From: Chaetomium olivaceum
Taxonomy: Eukaryota > Ascomycota > Sordariomycetes > Sordariales > Chaetomiaceae
Assembly (NCBI GenBank): GCA_039881045.1
Contig: JAYWVB010000039.1
Coordinates: 62,001 to 126,000, forward strand
Reading direction: 5' to 3'
DNA: 64,000 nt
The position numbers and the translations under genes are program-made. Under the pieces are notes generated by a model. That model was not told the origin of the DNA, did no database searches, and saw only the letters and a program-made list of their open reading frames with translations. This document shows positions 12,056 to 23,540 of the stretch, one piece after another; positions within the stretch are counted from its first letter, which is position 1; every line of letters begins with the position of its first letter.

Positions 12056-12821
12056 TTAGTGGTTCTCCGGATGTAGTAGCGCCTCCAGGGAGAGGATGAC
12101 GCCATGCTGCGCGAACAGCCCCACGATCTGTTCCGCCGGTTCCCTAGACCTCTCTACGTCACGGGTCCAGGTTCTACGCTCAAAGAACCCCGTTTGCATG
12201 TCGCCGAAGATGGACAGCAGCTCCGGGAAGAGGCTTGTGGATGGCTTGGAAAGTGTGTGCAGGTGTGGGTCAGCACCGGCTTCAAGCAGGATCTTGACTA
12301 GTTCCGGCTGCAGTGAGTGTGCCGCCGCGGCGAGGGCAGTATCGCCAGGCTTGGCGACCGCGTTGACGTCCGCGCCGGCCTTGATTAGGGCGCGGACGGT
12401 CTTTGAGTCGGAGTAGCCCTTCTCCCGCTGGTCAAACAGGAAACACGCGGCCTGCAGCGGGGGGCCGAACTCTCCGCCTGGCGTGTTCATATTGGCGCCG
12501 GCTTTGATGAGCGCCTTCACAACCTCGTTCTTTCCCGTGAGACATGCGAGCTCCAGCGGAGTGCTTTTGATGAGTTGCCGTCTTTCGCCGGGGATGTCGG
12601 CGGCAGTGAGGTTCACATCGGCCCCAGCGCGCGTCAAGGTTAGGGCGGCGGTCTCACTGTCTCCGTACTTGACGATCGTTTGGTGCGGGATGTCTAACCC
12701 CCTCACCAAAGGTGTGGCATACGAGCAGGCAATCCATCCAGCGGCGCGTGCTGTTCCGCCCGCGGCTCTGCGGCGCCCGTAACTGCCAGAGCGACTTCTC
12801 CGACTGCGAGGACTGCTGTGG
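12056..12821 (-). CDS. Ankyrin-repeat protein, 5' end unresolved
   Basis: The ORF holds at least three to four ankyrin-type units, recognisable as TPLELACLTGKNEVVKALI, a match around DTALAAAAH and repeated KAGADVN/AGAD loops, and ends at TAA 12058-12056. The frame is open upstream of 12709 without an ATG, through GWIACSYATPLV and a short Arg/Ser-rich stretch, to a CTAAC-branch plus CAG acceptor at about 12822-12832. The first exon is therefore probably further right: a candidate ATG at 13066 with a GTGAGC donor near 12981 does not give matching phase, so I leave the start open. Such proteins bind partners or form the tail of NACHT-type proteins; here only the repeat part is seen. Confidence 0.6.
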
Positions 12822-12832
12822 CGGCGGCGTTA

Positions 12833-14186
12833 GGGCGGACTACGGGTCCCGTCTCGAGGGGCACCATTATGCGCATCTGAGGCGCGGGAGGATGGGGAGG
12901 AGGGGAAGGGGAAGGGGGGGTTAGGATGCTTGAATGTTTTGTTTGCTTGAGTGTGGGGGAATGAGTTGGTGGTGCTCACGGCTGTTCTTTCTGGTTTTGC
13001 TTTTATGGCAGTGGATGGGGAGAGCCTTAGTAGGGGTTGGTTGGGTTGGAAACTTGAACGGAACATGATGGTTTTGGTTTGGTGGATAGTGCTGGCACTG
13101 GCTTCAAGCTAACAGGTTCTGATAGAATGCTGTGTCTGAGTGCTCGAGAGTCTGGCATTCGAGTATAGTAATCCGCAGGCAGAAGATCAATCCAACACCG
13201 TATATTGGAGCCACAGCATTCAAACAGAATCATCTTGCTATGTACCCGCGGCAAGGAAAACTTTAGCTGGGCCTCGGCTCGATTAGCGCTTTTCCAAGTT
13301 CATTCTCCCCAAATGGTAGGCCATTCTCAAGAGTCAATCAACCCATCGGGTTAGACTTGTCAAGCTTGGTTCGGGAGATGACAGCTGAGGCCAAGCTGCT
13401 GAAAATTCAACCCATGTGATGTTGTTGTCAAGGACACAAAGCTTGGTAACTCGCTGTTGAACTTGGGAGTTGGAGTCGATAAATTGGTATTTGGTTTAGA
13501 CGTCTGATTGGTCATCAAGTTAGTCACAGTATCAATACTATATACACTGTAACCCGCACGGTGGGGCTGCGGAATAAAAGTTTGTCGGCCATGGCAGAAC
13601 CCACCTTTTTCTTCTCTTTTCTTCTTCAGAAAGTTTACCCCCGGAGACGCAGAATTTAGGCCCGGTGTTTCAGAGAACTGGATTTCCAGGACTCTGTGTG
13701 TACATCGGGTTGTATTAACCGGGTAGAGGAATCGGCGTCCCAAGAATTGCTGCTATGCTGGCCCTTTTGGGTCTTGCGATGAGTGAGCGATTCCGTTTGG
13801 CCTCGACATTTCAGACCTGTGATTTGAGTTCCGTGTGATATGACGGCCCAGGGGCATTGCCCGAGAAGTTCCAATGGTTGTTCGTCCATTTATCAGAAGA
13901 TCCATGTTGCACAAGCACGGTTTGACGCCTGATTTTGCTCCGCGAGCCGTCTCCGAGTCTGCCATGACTCATCTTGAACGACGTGGGCGGCTGGTTTGTT
14001 CCAGGACAAGTTTTGGTGCATGGATGCGTGTGAGCTAAGCTCACGAGCACCCACCCTTTCGATGAACTTCCTTCGAAGCTTTTAGCAGTTTTTTCCTTCG
14101 CCAATCTTTCTCTTGTACCTAAGATGTTTGATGACACTTAAAAATATGCAAACCGAGAAAAGAGAAATTGCGGTCGAAGCAAAAAA
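12833..14186. other. Intergenic, no confident gene
   Basis: It contains the presumed first exon and promoter of the ankyrin gene near 13066-12980. The rest, up to the tRNA, has only short featureless ORFs. Confidence 0.35.
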
Positions 14187-14284
14187 CGTCACCTGTAGGA
14201 TTCGAACCTACGCTCCCGAGGGAACTGCCTAGCAGCTAACTGTGAATTAGCAGGGCAGCGCGTTAACCACTCCGCCAAAGTGAC
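14187..14284 (-). tRNA. tRNA-Ser (GCT), with intron
   Basis: Read on the minus strand, the seven-base acceptor GTCACTT pairs with AGGTGAC. The D arm GGCGGAGTGGTTAAC, an anticodon stem CTGCC/GGCAG, a long variable arm around TTCCCTCGGGAGC and the T arm GTAGGTTCGAATCCTAC are all present. The loop CTGCTA gives anticodon GCT (serine AGC/AGU codons), and the long variable arm fits serine. About 17 bases between the anticodon loop and the 3' half of the stem form an intron just after the base 3' of the anticodon, the standard position. CCA is not encoded, as usual in eukaryotes. Confidence 0.93.
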
Positions 14285-15472
14285 TGATGGTGTAAATTTG
14301 TAGCCTTAACACACTTACACATGGCGTACCGGGCTGCTCTTTGCAGTCAACCAGCCACTAACGCCTCGTCTTTCCCCCAGTGTGTGAGAGGACATACTCA
14401 TTGTTGTAACTTACTCATTCTAGCTAGTCTAGGTAGGTAGGTAGTTTCAGACTGTACACAGACCTCTTGTGCATATGGTGTGATTTGTGGCGTCCCACTT
14501 CCCAGGAAAAAGGAGCCACGACTTGACAGGGTCGGGAGCAATGTGGGCAAGTGCGATTGGACCAACGGCTTTCTGCGCCCTGTTTTCTGACCCAACCACA
14601 GAATATTCTCTGATGGCAGCCCCCGGCTTTTCCAATGCTGCGCATCAGCAATCAGCTCTGCTCCCCCAAGCCGCCAGTGTCTCGCATTTGCCTTCTTCAA
14701 CCTAGTGAGGGACTCTTTGCATTGGCTTCCTGGTTGACGCGCACGCCGAGTTTCATCTCATGTTCCCACCCCGGCCCAAATCACAATGTGCATGTGCTGG
14801 GCTGCTCACACGACACTGCCATGAACAAAGTTCGTTTTATCAGAAGTATGTTTTCAACTATGACTCGTTGTTTATGACGCATCGTGTATGATACATTGTC
14901 CCTCGACTCTATAAAATGTCGATACCAAGTGCTGCGAGCCATTATCATGCCGCTTGTATCCGCCCTCAAATGCCATGCTTGAGATCGATCATCCCGCAGC
15001 CAAGATGACTTCTGAAAAAGTCACCATGTAAGTTCGGAATCCGAGGCTGCTCTGGCGGGTACCAATCCATGATACTCGAAACGTCAGTGGCTGGAATGGG
15101 CGACACGCCTCGGCAAACCGCTGGAGCTTTGGGTTGCGACCCGCATGCGGCCTGCATCAAGATCTGCTGCGCTTCGCTGTTCTCGGGGCTGGGCCCGGGC
15201 CAGCTGAATACGACTGGGTCCGGCTTTGCCAGCTATGTTGCGCCCAAACGCGCCCCGATTCGACGCCCAACAGCTGCTCGTGCCATGCTTCCAGAAACAG
15301 GCCACTGACAATCCCCTTAAGTCGGGTAGCCCGACATCATTTGTCTCACTACCCCGCGGGCGGCCATCGAGTTCATCGAGTCCCGTTTACAGACTTATAC
15401 ACTCCACCCCATCCATCCTGTCCCCGATCAAACTTTTCTCCCCACACCTCAGATACATGCCCTGGTACGACC
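14285..15472. other. Intergenic upstream of FAD oxidoreductase
   Basis: About 1.2 kb without recognisable genes. A GGTAGGTAGGTAG microsatellite lies at about 14430-14442. Confidence 0.4.
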
Positions 15473-17118
15473 ATGCTGAACCGGGCTGACCCCTATCCCA
15501 GGAAGAAGGTTGCCATTGTCGGCAGCGGCTGCGCTGGAATCGCGGCCCTGTGGGCATTGAACCGCAGCCCTCACGATGTCTACATGTACGAGGCCAGTGG
15601 GCGCCTTGGTGGGCACGCTCAAACGGTAGAGTTCACCAATGGGAAGTACAAGACCAAGGTCGATACTGGTTTTATCGTCATGAACTCGGAGACGTACCGT
15701 ACGTTACCCTATCCAGTCCGTCGTGATATTTGCTAACCCCTGAGCAGCGAACTTTCTCAATTTTCTCAAGAGGATTGGCGTCAAGACAGACCCCACCGAG
15801 ATGAGCTTCTCGGTGTCAAGGGACCAAGGCCGCTTCGAGTGGGCAGGCGCGAGCTTAGATACCCTGTTCTGCCAGCGCGGGAACCTCTTCTCGCCGCGAA
15901 TGTGGCGCATGCTCTTCGACATCTTCCGGTTCAACCAGTTTGCCCTGGATGTCCTGAAAGCGAAGGAGCCGACTGAGGAGACGATTGGGGAGTACCTGGA
16001 ACGGGAAGGCTATTCGCATGCGTTCCGTGACAACTACCTCATCCCCATGGCGGCCGCCGTCTGGAGCACCAGCCCGGACAAGTGTACGCTCGACTTCCCG
16101 GCGGTGACGCTGGTCCGTTTCCTGTGAGTAGCCCACCCGACGACAGGGTAATTTCCGGGTTATGCTGACAACCTGCAGATGGAACCATCACCTCCTCTCA
16201 ACCTTTGCTGCCCGGCCCGAGTGGCTGACCATTTCGACGGGGGCCAACACGTACATCGACAAGGTCATGCAGGGCTTTCCGCCAAACCACCTGCGACTCA
16301 ACACGACCGTGACAGCGCTCACCAACGAGGCCGACGGACGTGTGCGCCTGCATACCCAGGGCGGCCATTCCGAGGTGTTCGACCACGTCATCTTGGCAAC
16401 CCACGGTGACCAGGCGTACTCGATCATCCGCAACTCGGCCACCGAGGAGGAGAGGTCTATCATGAAGAACTTCCGCACCTCGCCAAACGTCGCGGTTCTG
16501 CACTCGGACACCTCTCTGATGCCCCGGTCAAAAACCGCCTGGTCGAGCTGGAACTACCAGACCAAGTCAGCGTCGCCCAACGGCAAGGGCAACATCAACC
16601 AGGTGTCCCTGACCTACAACATGAACGCCCTGCAGCACATCCCGCGCGACGCATTCGGCGACGTCCTGGTAACCCTCAACCCCCTCCACGAACCCGACCC
16701 GAAGACGGTCCAGGGGCGGTACAGCTACCGGCACGCCGTCTACAACCCGGAGACCATCCGCGCCCAGCAGGATCTGGTCAAGATCCAGAACACGCGGGGC
16801 ATCAGCTACGCGGGGGCGTGGACCAAGTACGGGTTCCACGAGGACGGCTTCAGCAGCGGCCTGCGCGTGGCGGTCGAGCACCTCGGCGCGACCATCCCGT
16901 TTGAGTTCAAGGACTCGATCTGCAGCCGCGGGGAGAAGCCCAAGTATTCGCTTTTGGACTATCTCTTCAGGTTGTTGATTGCGCTTGTGCAGATGTTCTT
17001 CATTGAGATTTTGGATGGGGTGTTGAACATGGCCAGCAGGTCGACGACCCGGAGGTTGGCATCGAGGGTCAATGGCCCCGGGGGTATCAAGGGCCGGTTG
17101 CATGAGAAGGAGCATTAA
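15473..17118 (+). CDS. FAD/NAD(P)-binding amine-oxidase-like oxidoreductase
   Basis: Three exons with matching phase: 15473-15698, 15748-16123 and 16179-17118, with introns of 49 and 55 nt (GTACGT...GCTAAC...CAG and GTGAGT...CTGACA...CAG), giving about 513 residues. The N-terminus carries a Rossmann dinucleotide motif VGSGCAGIAALWAL followed by the YEASGRLGGHA segment typical of FAD amine-oxidase folds. Near the C-terminus GISYAGAWTKYGFHEDGFSSG closes the FAD site, and a hydrophobic stretch (about LLIALVQMFFIEIL) may anchor it to a membrane. It resembles the COG2907 family of predicted NAD/FAD-binding proteins, which often sit near fatty-acid cyclopropanation genes in bacteria; the substrate here is unknown. 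Confidence 0.85.
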
Positions 17119-17478
17119 GTTGTATCAAATGTATGGATTGGACATTGGACATGTATCGGATGGATGGATTGGACATGAAATTGGATTGCCAGGAACACAT
17201 ATAGCTACAGCATCTTCGATGACATTTACGAATGAATGACATATACCCATTTTAGCAACTTGAACCCCGTGTAAGTGACGGCCTGGTAGCGTAGGAGAGA
17301 GGGGAGGAAGCCAAGCCCCACCAGCCGGCACCACCCGCCAAGATTTCCATTCCACCCCCAAAGAAGCTCCCACCTTAAACTCCGTCCCAGATCGGATGAT
17401 CCCTCCCCCAAGAAAACAAACCCACCTCGACCCCACGGGACCTCGTTCCCTCCTCCAAGCTCACAGCCCACCCCGACA

Positions 17479-18614
17479 ATGAATCCAATACCGCGCTTCG
17501 CCCAGCGCATAGCCGCCGAGGCCTCCTCCAGCTGGTCCTGCTTCTCTTGCCGCCGCGCCGGCACCCAATGGCAGCAACCATCAGCAGCAGCTGCGGCTAG
17601 ATCCGGCTCGAGCCGTTTCTTTTCGAGGAGCTTCCCCAGACGTCAACAGCAGCACCACCAAGGGAATGGGCAACAGAATGGACAGCAGAGGAGGATACCG
17701 GATGGGGCAGCGCCGGGGATGGATAAGATGAACGAGGTTTACAAGAGGCGGAATCGGTCGACTGCGTAGGGATTTTCTTTCCCCTCTCCGTTGGTGTATG
17801 GGGCTGGTGGGTGGTTCATTGGCTCCAGAGCGATGATGATGATGGAGGTGGTGGTGGTATTGCCGGGGAGGGTTGTTGACTGGTGTGCTTCTGTCGCAGG
17901 TATTACACCCTCAGCATCATTCTGGGGACGGTTGCGTTTTCGTATGGCTCCGTGCCTATGTACAAGATGGTATGTTTCATGTCCTCCCCCTCCTCTCCGT
18001 TCCCCCCATATCAACCAATGACACTCCCCGCCCCACAGATCTGCCAAACAACGGGCTACGGCGGCCAGCCCGTCCGCGCGCACGGCACCGCCAACAGCGG
18101 CGACGGGTCACCCGAAGACCTAGCTTCTCGTCTCGAGCCCGTGACCGACGCGCGGCGGATCCGCGTGACATTCTCCTCCTCGGTATCCGACGTGCTGCCG
18201 TGGAAGTTCACGCCGCAGCAGCGCGAGGTACGCGTGCTGCCCGGGGAGACGGCCCTCGCCTTCTACACGGCCACGAACAACTCGGATAAGGATATCATCG
18301 GGGTGGCGACGTATTCGGTGACGCCGGCGCAGACGGCGCCGTATTTTAGCAAGATCCAGTGTTTTTGCTTTGAGGAGCAGCGATTGGCGGCTGGGGAGAC
18401 GGTGGATATGCCGGTGTTCTTTTATTTGGATCCGGATTTGTTGAAGGATTTGAATATGCGGAATGTGCATACCGTGACGTTGAATTATACCTTCTTTAGT
18501 AAGTTTTTATTCCTTCAACCTTTCTGCTTTCGATACCAGAAGATTGGTTGCTAACCGTGAGCAGAGGCGAGATATGATGACAAGGGCAAGTTCCAGGGCG
18601 CGCCGGGGTTCTGA
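17479..18614 (+). CDS. COX11: COX11, copper chaperone for cytochrome c oxidase assembly
   Basis: Four exons in phase: 17479-17765, 17900-17969, 18039-18498 and 18565-18614. The protein is about 288 residues. A Ser/Arg/Gln-rich mitochondrial presequence precedes one membrane segment (YYTLSIILGTVAFSYGSVPMYKM region) and a soluble beta-rich domain facing the intermembrane space. The copper-binding CFCFEEQ motif is intact, and the family block TFFKARYDDKGKF closes the protein. Cox11 delivers copper to the CuB site of Cox1 in the inner membrane. The penultimate base of codons across each junction was checked. It is followed tail-to-tail by GEP3. Confidence 0.93.
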
Positions 18615-18916
18615 GGAGTGAACAAACGAGAAAGAGAGATCCTCTCGGTTGCCATGTGAGATACAGTGTACGATGACATTTACTACATAAAAGATGGTCC
18701 GATAGACGGCAAGGGTCACTGAAAAGGCTGGCAAGTCGTGGTTGGCAAATAGAGATTATACCCTCCTCTCCGGCACCCACCGGGTATGTTACTGAATCCG
18801 ATTGCCTGCTCTTCCAAGATGATCTTTCGAGGGATATAAAGACATGTTTACATTATCATACAGTCATCGTACAGCCAGGCTATCCAAAAACAAGGAGTTT
18901 CACCCTTTTTCCTTGC

Positions 18917-21073
18917 TCACTCCTCCCGTGTGAAGCCCCGTGCCGCCTCCCTCGCCCTCCTCTCCCTCTTCTCCAACCTCTTCGCCCCCTTCATACTCTT
19001 CCTCGGCCGCGACCTCGTCTCCACCCTGGGCTTGTTCAGCATCCACGCATTCATCGGCGGCCGATACCCAATAAACGCCCCCTCCGGGCTATACACATCA
19101 ATAACCGGCCACTTCGCCTCCACACCCCTCTCCTCCTCATCCCTCGTCTTCCTCTTCTCCACATTCACCGGCTCCGGCCGCAGGTCCAACGTCTGCATAT
19201 TCCCCTCCGCCCCACCGGGGGGAAACAGCTGCCGCGTGCGCACCTGCACCACCACCTCCACCCACCCGCACCCCTCCACCAGGATATCCAGCCCCAGCAC
19301 CCGATACGGCAGCTGATCCACCTTCAACCCGACCGCCTCCTTGCGCGTGAGCGGCCCCGTGCGGGCCTTGGTGACGTCGTAGCGCAGCTGGAAGGCACCA
19401 GCATGGCGAATTTTCGCGCCCGTTCCCGGCAACGAGACGTTCTCAACCCGCGGCGCGTCGTCCGCCTGCGTCTGCACGGCGACGGCTTTGTCGGTCGCCG
19501 TGGTGTGCGCCTCGAGCGGCGTGAAGGCGTACGCGAGGAAGATGAGCTCGTCGTCGCCCTCCGCGTCGGTGTTGCGCGGGGTCAGGCGGAGGAAGCCGCC
19601 GAGGAGGAGGGACTGGCCCGGTTTGAGGACTTGTTGCTCGGGTAGGACACGGGATTTCATGATGAGAGAAGGGCGTTTTTCGGGCGTGATATGGTACTCG
19701 AGATCGCTTCGCGCGAGGCCGGGCAGGTCGATTAGCTCGCCGCGGCCGGAGCCGAACGGCACGCGGATTGGGGAGGCGGTCGTGCCGGGGAGGGAGGAGA
19801 CGACGGGCATGGGGGGGTAGTTGGTTTCGGGTTGGGAGGGCGGCAGGAGGGAGTCCTCGGAAATGGCGTAGGTTGGGTGTGGGTCGGTGTTTTCGGAGGG
19901 GCCGGTTTCGATCACGGTTTCGGTGCTTGCTTCGGCTTCTTCAGGGGTTGAGTCCGGGGTGGGTTGTGGCTCTATTTTGGGATAGACGTTGACCGAGATT
20001 TGATGCTTGGGAGCTTCCCACTCCATCCTACCCTTGGGAAAAACGGCTTCAAAGAGCTGGCTCTTCCCTACGTTGGCTTTGCCCACCATCCACCCGGCAC
20101 CGCCGCGCTTCCATATCTCCTCCTTGAGTTCTTTGGTCCACCAAGCCCTCTTCGCGCTAACGCAGTGCACATTCCCAAGCCTGACACGCCCGCCAACCCT
20201 GCCGAGTGCCTCACGCAGCGTTTCCTTGAGGTATGGCATCAACGAGTCCACCTGCTCCTTCCGCGGCGCCAAGAGATCGGACCTGCTGATGATGAAGCTC
20301 ATCTCTATCCGCCTCCCGTGTTGGTACTTGACTGACTTCGCACGGCGGTTCTGAGTACGCAACGTGACATCCAACAGACCGTGAAGCCTTGAAAGCAATG
20401 ACATGGGGAAGTCGGCGGCGTCTAGAACGTGGTACACGTGGTTGTGCTTGTAAGGCGACTCGTCGATGGTGTCGCGCAGGGATTCGATACTCGGGTGATA
20501 GATCGAGTTGCCGGCAGAGTGATGGATCAATTTGTGGCAGCGGTCGCAGATGGGGGGGCTGTCTGCCGCCGGCGCGGCTTTGACCACGGGTTCGCGCTCC
20601 GGCAATAGCGCCTTGAGGTTGATGCCCTGCCGTTCTAGGGCTTCGACATCAACTGACTGTAGCGCTTGCTGCACGACCTGATCTGCTTCATGGGGCTTCT
20701 CCACATCCGTCTCCTCCTCCAGGCCCAGGTATCGCTTGATCGCCTTCCGTGATACATCGTAGTAACCGGCCTCGTCAGGGACGGTGGTTTGCGACAGAGC
20801 CCCGCACCCGTGGCATTGCAGAGGTAGTGTCTTGGTGGGTTGGCGGCTCAAAGAGGGAGGTTCCGCGTTGGCCGATGCGGCCGTTTCGGTATGAAATCGT
20901 CGTACTCGAACGGGGTTCGTGTGTGCTCGGTATGGCCTTCGGAGTGTCGCATGCGTGGAAAGCGACTGAAATGCAGGGCAGAGATACAGTGGTACCTCGG
21001 ATGGCGCAGCTCTGCGCTCTATGTTAAAGACCCTTCCCAGCCATCTTGAGGGTAGCGTACGTCCCGGCACCAT
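18917..21073 (-). CDS. GEP3: GEP3/MTG3-type mitochondrial GTPase (YqeH-like, circularly permuted)
   Basis: A single exon of 718 residues. An Arg-rich N-terminus is a likely mitochondrial targeting sequence. Two CxxC pairs (C87/C90 and C176/C179) form the zinc-binding site of the YqeH family. A permuted GTPase domain follows: the G4-like SRSDLL lies before the P-loop GKANVGKS (331-338), and DLPG (G3) comes later. In yeast Gep3/Mtg3 supports maturation of the small mitochondrial ribosomal subunit. ATG at 21073-21071. It is divergently arranged with MRP49, 384 bases away, so the two mitochondrial-ribosome genes probably share a promoter region. Confidence 0.9.
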   Translation of the reverse strand: MVPGRTLPSRWLGRVFNIERRAAPSEVPLYLCPAFQSLSTHATLRRPYRAHTNPVRVRRFHTETAASANAEPPSLSRQPTKTLPLQCHGCGALSQTTVPDEAGYYDVSRKAIKRYLGLEEETDVEKPHEADQVVQQALQSVDVEALERQGINLKALLPEREPVVKAAPAADSPPICDRCHKLIHHSAGNSIYHPSIESLRDTIDESPYKHNHVYHVLDAADFPMSLLSRLHGLLDVTLRTQNRRAKSVKYQHGRRIEMSFIISRSDLLAPRKEQVDSLMPYLKETLREALGRVGGRVRLGNVHCVSAKRAWWTKELKEEIWKRGGAGWMVGKANVGKSQLFEAVFPKGRMEWEAPKHQISVNVYPKIEPQPTPDSTPEEAEASTETVIETGPSENTDPHPTYAISEDSLLPPSQPETNYPPMPVVSSLPGTTASPIRVPFGSGRGELIDLPGLARSDLEYHITPEKRPSLIMKSRVLPEQQVLKPGQSLLLGGFLRLTPRNTDAEGDDELIFLAYAFTPLEAHTTATDKAVAVQTQADDAPRVENVSLPGTGAKIRHAGAFQLRYDVTKARTGPLTRKEAVGLKVDQLPYRVLGLDILVEGCGWVEVVVQVRTRQLFPPGGAEGNMQTLDLRPEPVNVEKRKTRDEEERGVEAKWPVIDVYSPEGAFIGYRPPMNAWMLNKPRVETRSRPRKSMKGAKRLEKRERRAREAARGFTREE

Positions 21074-21457
21074 AGCGAATGAAGCCGCTCGGGAGTATAC
21101 CGAATTGTCGACTTGCCCACGCCTCGGTAGGTACCTAAGAACGTTACTAGGGACGTCCTGTGAACTCTTGAAACTCGAGGGTCTCTCATTGAAATTTCTT
21201 GGGCGTCAAAACTTCTAGCAGGGGTTGCGGCAGGCAAAGAGAATCATGCCCCACATTGAAACTCAGACCCCTGTTCTTGAATCGGACGGGGAACGGATCC
21301 GGCAGGCAATGGAAAGCGGTGAATCAGAGGTTCCAGAAGTTCGGCCCAAAAATTTACGGGGTTCTGAGCAGTGATTCCGTCTACGTTTGGCGTGATTTGA
21401 AACGTCCGCACCCACCTAGCCCGTTGTCTTGAGCTCGCCGGCTCACAGTATTTCAAG
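21074..21457. promoter_or_regulatory. Shared divergent promoter region of GEP3 and MRP49
   Basis: The 384 bases between the two start codons must carry both promoters. No TATA box is obvious. Assignment rests on gene arrangement only. Confidence 0.4.
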
Positions 21458-22267
21458 ATGGTGGGTGTCATACGCCGTATGCACCGTTTAACAGAAGTAA
21501 GTTACTCTGGACTCTTTGGTTTGCGACCAATTGGCTAACCTGGTGTTGTAGAAGGTAGAGTAACTCCGCAATGCCCCCCCTCGTTCGTTATCGATCACCT
21601 CACCCCCGACCCCGCCAACCAACGGTACTGACTCCCTCTAGCTCGTTTGGATAAGGAACGGCCCCGGGGCAGCGATCCTCCCGCAGGATGTGACACGGAT
21701 ACACATGGACTTTGCTCACAAGCTCAACGGGGGGCACTTTGGGCCGAGGTACGAACGACCCTACCATGTCATTGCGCATCTCACCCACCAAGGCTTACAC
21801 ATGGGAATAGGAGAGTCTGGCGTGACAACCTACCACGGCTGAAGTACTGGAACCCGACGATACCCATGGTTGTCAACCGTACCAACGATCAAGATGGCCC
21901 CGCCACGCTCTCAATTTACTTCCGCGAACCCGGCGCAACACTCGCCTCGGATTCCACGATGCCCAGCTCCTCGGCCGATGGCTTTGCAAAGGCACCCCCG
22001 CCGGCTGCGGGCGAGCGCGTACTCACCATCGACATGAAGGAGCGGAGGTCGGAGGCCATCTTGAAGGAGTTCATGGATAAGAGCGGTGCCGTGCCAGTCA
22101 AGACCACGGCACAAGATGAGGCCCTCATGCGCGAGATTGAGGACCGGAAGGCGACCGGTGCCATTGATCAGGAGCGGATCAGGAAGCAGAACGAGGCGGC
22201 GAAGAGGGAGAAGCAGATGATTGCGCAAGCACATTCCGAGGCGGCGGCTATCAAGGCGGCTCTCTAA
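21458..22267 (+). CDS. MRP49: Mitochondrial large-subunit ribosomal protein MRP49 (mL61) with a 3-nt microexon
   Basis: The exons that give an uninterrupted L51/S25/CI-B8-type protein of 201 residues are 21458-21496 (13 codons), 21552-21554 (AAG, one lysine codon), 21642-21748 and 21811-22267. The first intron has donor GTAAGT and a CTAAC branch; the second has donor GTAGAG and TACTGAC branch; both end in TAG. The core reads RNGPGAAILP, VTRIHMDFAHKLNGGH and LPRLKYWNPTIPM, as in the family, followed by a charged alpha-helical C-terminal tail. Without the AAG microexon the protein would be one residue shorter but still in frame, so the alternative is a single long or nested intron. Confidence 0.85.
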
Positions 22268-23540
22268 GGCTCAGGCCGGGTCGGTGTGAGGAACATGTGC
22301 GAGAAGATAACGGAGCTTTTGGTGTATACCAGCTGTACAATATCCTGGGCCAACAAGAAAGACTTGTGGGTTTGCAAGGCCTTGATACCCTGCGTTCACT
22401 GAAGACTTGTGGTGGTAAATGCCTACTAATTGTAACCAGCCCAGTTATGCGGTGCTTGTCGAACATCGATGCTCTCCAAGGCGCTCTCCTCTTGTATCTC
22501 TCATGTCACACGCCGTGTTTGATAAATACCTACCTCTCATGTTTTGAGAAGCTTTGTACATATGGATGAGATCCCTGCCGTATTCCTTCCCTCAGAACAT
22601 GGGTGGAGACATTCCTAGGGAGTCGGGTTCCACGTTAAAGCTGAGATATGCACACGTATGGCTGCGGGCGCCGACTTGCGAAATCGAGTCCTGAATTGCA
22701 AAGACAATGTGAGAAGTACGAAGTTCAACAAAATCACATCTGTTTGGACGGAAGCATCGGCTTTGCTCTCATCTCGATAAGAACCTTGAGAGTAATATAC
22801 TCCTTTAATCAAATCTTCGAAAATAGAAATCCACCATGTGCAATGGAACGCTGTCAGGAAGAGCACACAGAAATAGCCGGACTCGAGCTGTGGAATGTTT
22901 ATCCACCAGCCGTCCCATGACTTGTAGAAAACAAAGTAAAATCTATATAGATGAATCAATCGTTTCTTTTCTAGACTTCCTTTACCTTTGCCCATTTCCT
23001 TTTCCATGACTTCTCCTACTCTTAGTTCCATCTTTTGGCGTGCCATCTTTTTTGGTAGGAGGTGTGGCTTGACGATCCGTCGCCTAGTTGACAAGGGTGG
23101 GACGTTTCCAAAAGGATCTGGGCTGAAAGACAGACAGGGATGGGAATGCCAAGTCCGAACGGTAGGCTCTCTAACGGGCGAAAAAGGCCACGAAGTTGCA
23201 TGCATCGTATCCCCTTTTTTCTCAGCTCAGCTCTTGCAAGCTCGACTCGACAGCGAGGAGGCAGCGATTTTAATTCTTCACCTTTCATCCTTTCATCGTG
23301 TTTCCTTTGATTTTTAGGGGACACAGTCGGTTGGGCTGCGAATCTACCATTGGTAGAGTTCGCTCGCAACGGCTTTTACCGTTTTGACTTCGATTGCTTC
23401 GACACGCTCGTTTAACCCCGTTTTATTATCCACAGCTCATATCGAGACCGCGGCCCGTCGCGACCCCCTGAGACGCAACATCTCAATTCGTCCTGATCTG
23501 CGCAAGACAACAAAGAAGGGCAGCACCAACACCAAACACC
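22268..23540. other. Intergenic upstream of PMT2
   Basis: About 1.3 kb, no gene recognised. The stretch after 22980 is rich in pyrimidines and is the likely PMT2 promoter and leader; ACACCATGG gives a good start context at 23541. Confidence 0.4.
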
